Assembly (NCBI GenBank): GCA_031384195.1
Contig: JANNAK010000245.1
Location: 1 to 5,598 of the forward strand
DNA length: 5,598 nt
Source of the DNA: JACPFV01 sp031384195
GTDB taxonomy: Bacteria; Pseudomonadota; Gammaproteobacteria; Nevskiales; Nevskiaceae
Direction of reading: 5' to 3'
Shown here: piece by piece, positions 5,563-5,598 of the stretch
Position numbering within the stretch: position 1 is the stretch's first letter
Layout: every line of letters begins with the position of its first letter
The notes under the pieces: model-generated
What the model was told of the DNA's origin: nothing
Databases searched by the model: none
The model's input: the letters and a program-made list of their open reading frames with translations, nothing else
Made by a program: the position numbers and the translations under genes

Positions 5563-5598
5563 AGGGGACGCTCCCCATTGATCAAAGGGTTCAAAGGG
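5559..5598 (+). repeat. Three copies of TCAAAGGG upstream of the dehydrogenase
   Basis: TCAAAGGG occurs at 5559-5566, 5582-5589 and 5591-5598; the last two are spaced as a 9-base tandem. The palindrome TTGATCAA (5578-5585) overlaps the second copy. This short stretch runs off the right edge, so the full repeat number is unknown. It could be part of an intergenic repeat element or a set of operator half-sites. Confidence 0.4.
5560..5580. promoter_or_regulatory. 21-base near-palindrome covering the dehydrogenase start and Shine-Dalgarno
   Basis: The plus strand reads CAA-A-GGGGA-CGC-TCCCC-A-TTG: a 5-base-pair GC stem with a 3-base loop (5564-5576), extended past one mismatch by CAA/TTG. In the transcript this hairpin holds both the GGGGAG Shine-Dalgarno and the TTG start codon, so folding could limit initiation. 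It also resembles the G-run/C-run core of REP-type repeats and may be one. A ten-codon out-of-frame ATG ORF (5578 to TGA at 5548-5546) also overlaps the start. The palindrome is seen directly; the regulatory role is inferred. Confidence 0.5.

Noticed and set aside
5578..5585. TTGATCAA as a KstR2 operator
   Set aside because: It does not match the CAAG...CTTG type operator I recall for KstR2, and an 8-base palindrome is too short to assign a regulator.
5563..5598. Extension of the dehydrogenase frame to the right edge
   Set aside because: The frame is open, but the TTG at 5562 has GGGGAG at 8 bases and begins just before the typical dehydrogenase N-terminal helix; the upstream translation is not family-like. 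It cannot be fully excluded without more sequence.

Overview
The window is high-GC bacterial DNA, most likely from a proteobacterium. Protein features suggest a steroid degrader: the closest relatives I can recall are the mycobacterial and proteobacterial enzymes for the last two steroid rings (HIP, the methylhexahydroindanedione propionate intermediate). All real genes lie on the minus strand in one compact block, so transcription runs from right to left. I found no RNA gene, CRISPR array or transposase, and no promoter inside the block.

Layout in the direction of transcription: (1) 5562-3352, a 736-residue double acyl-CoA dehydrogenase. Its N-terminal half resembles the IpdE2 (old FadE33) type subunit and its C-terminal half the IpdE1 (old FadE30) subunit. 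(2) 3310-2525, a short-chain dehydrogenase closely resembling IpdF. (3) 2522-2061, a small MaoC/NodN-type (R)-specific enoyl-CoA hydratase. (4) 1979-768, a degradative type II thiolase. (5) 726 to beyond position 1, the first 242 residues of a membrane-anchored YCF48/BNR beta-propeller protein, cut off by the left edge. Gaps are 41, 2, 81 and 41 bases, which fits one operon.

Together the enzymes provide dehydrogenation, hydration, hydroxyl oxidation and thiolysis of CoA thioesters, a nearly complete beta-oxidation-like set for the HIP-derived acyl-CoAs. The ring-opening enzymes (IpdAB, EchA20), IpdC and the ligase FadD3 are not in the window and would be expected nearby. The propeller protein at the end of the operon suggests that a membrane or transport module follows.

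The less routine content is in the junctions. The 81-base gap before the thiolase is filled by an imperfect inverted-repeat element, and the thiolase has no visible Shine-Dalgarno sequence. The dehydrogenase start (TTG) and its Shine-Dalgarno both lie in a 21-base near-palindrome, beside three copies of TCAAAGGG. A 14-codon mini-ORF with a strong Shine-Dalgarno bridges the dehydrogenase stop and the ipdF start through an ATGA overlap. No wholly unknown system is evident; the fused dehydrogenase and these junction structures are the best leads.
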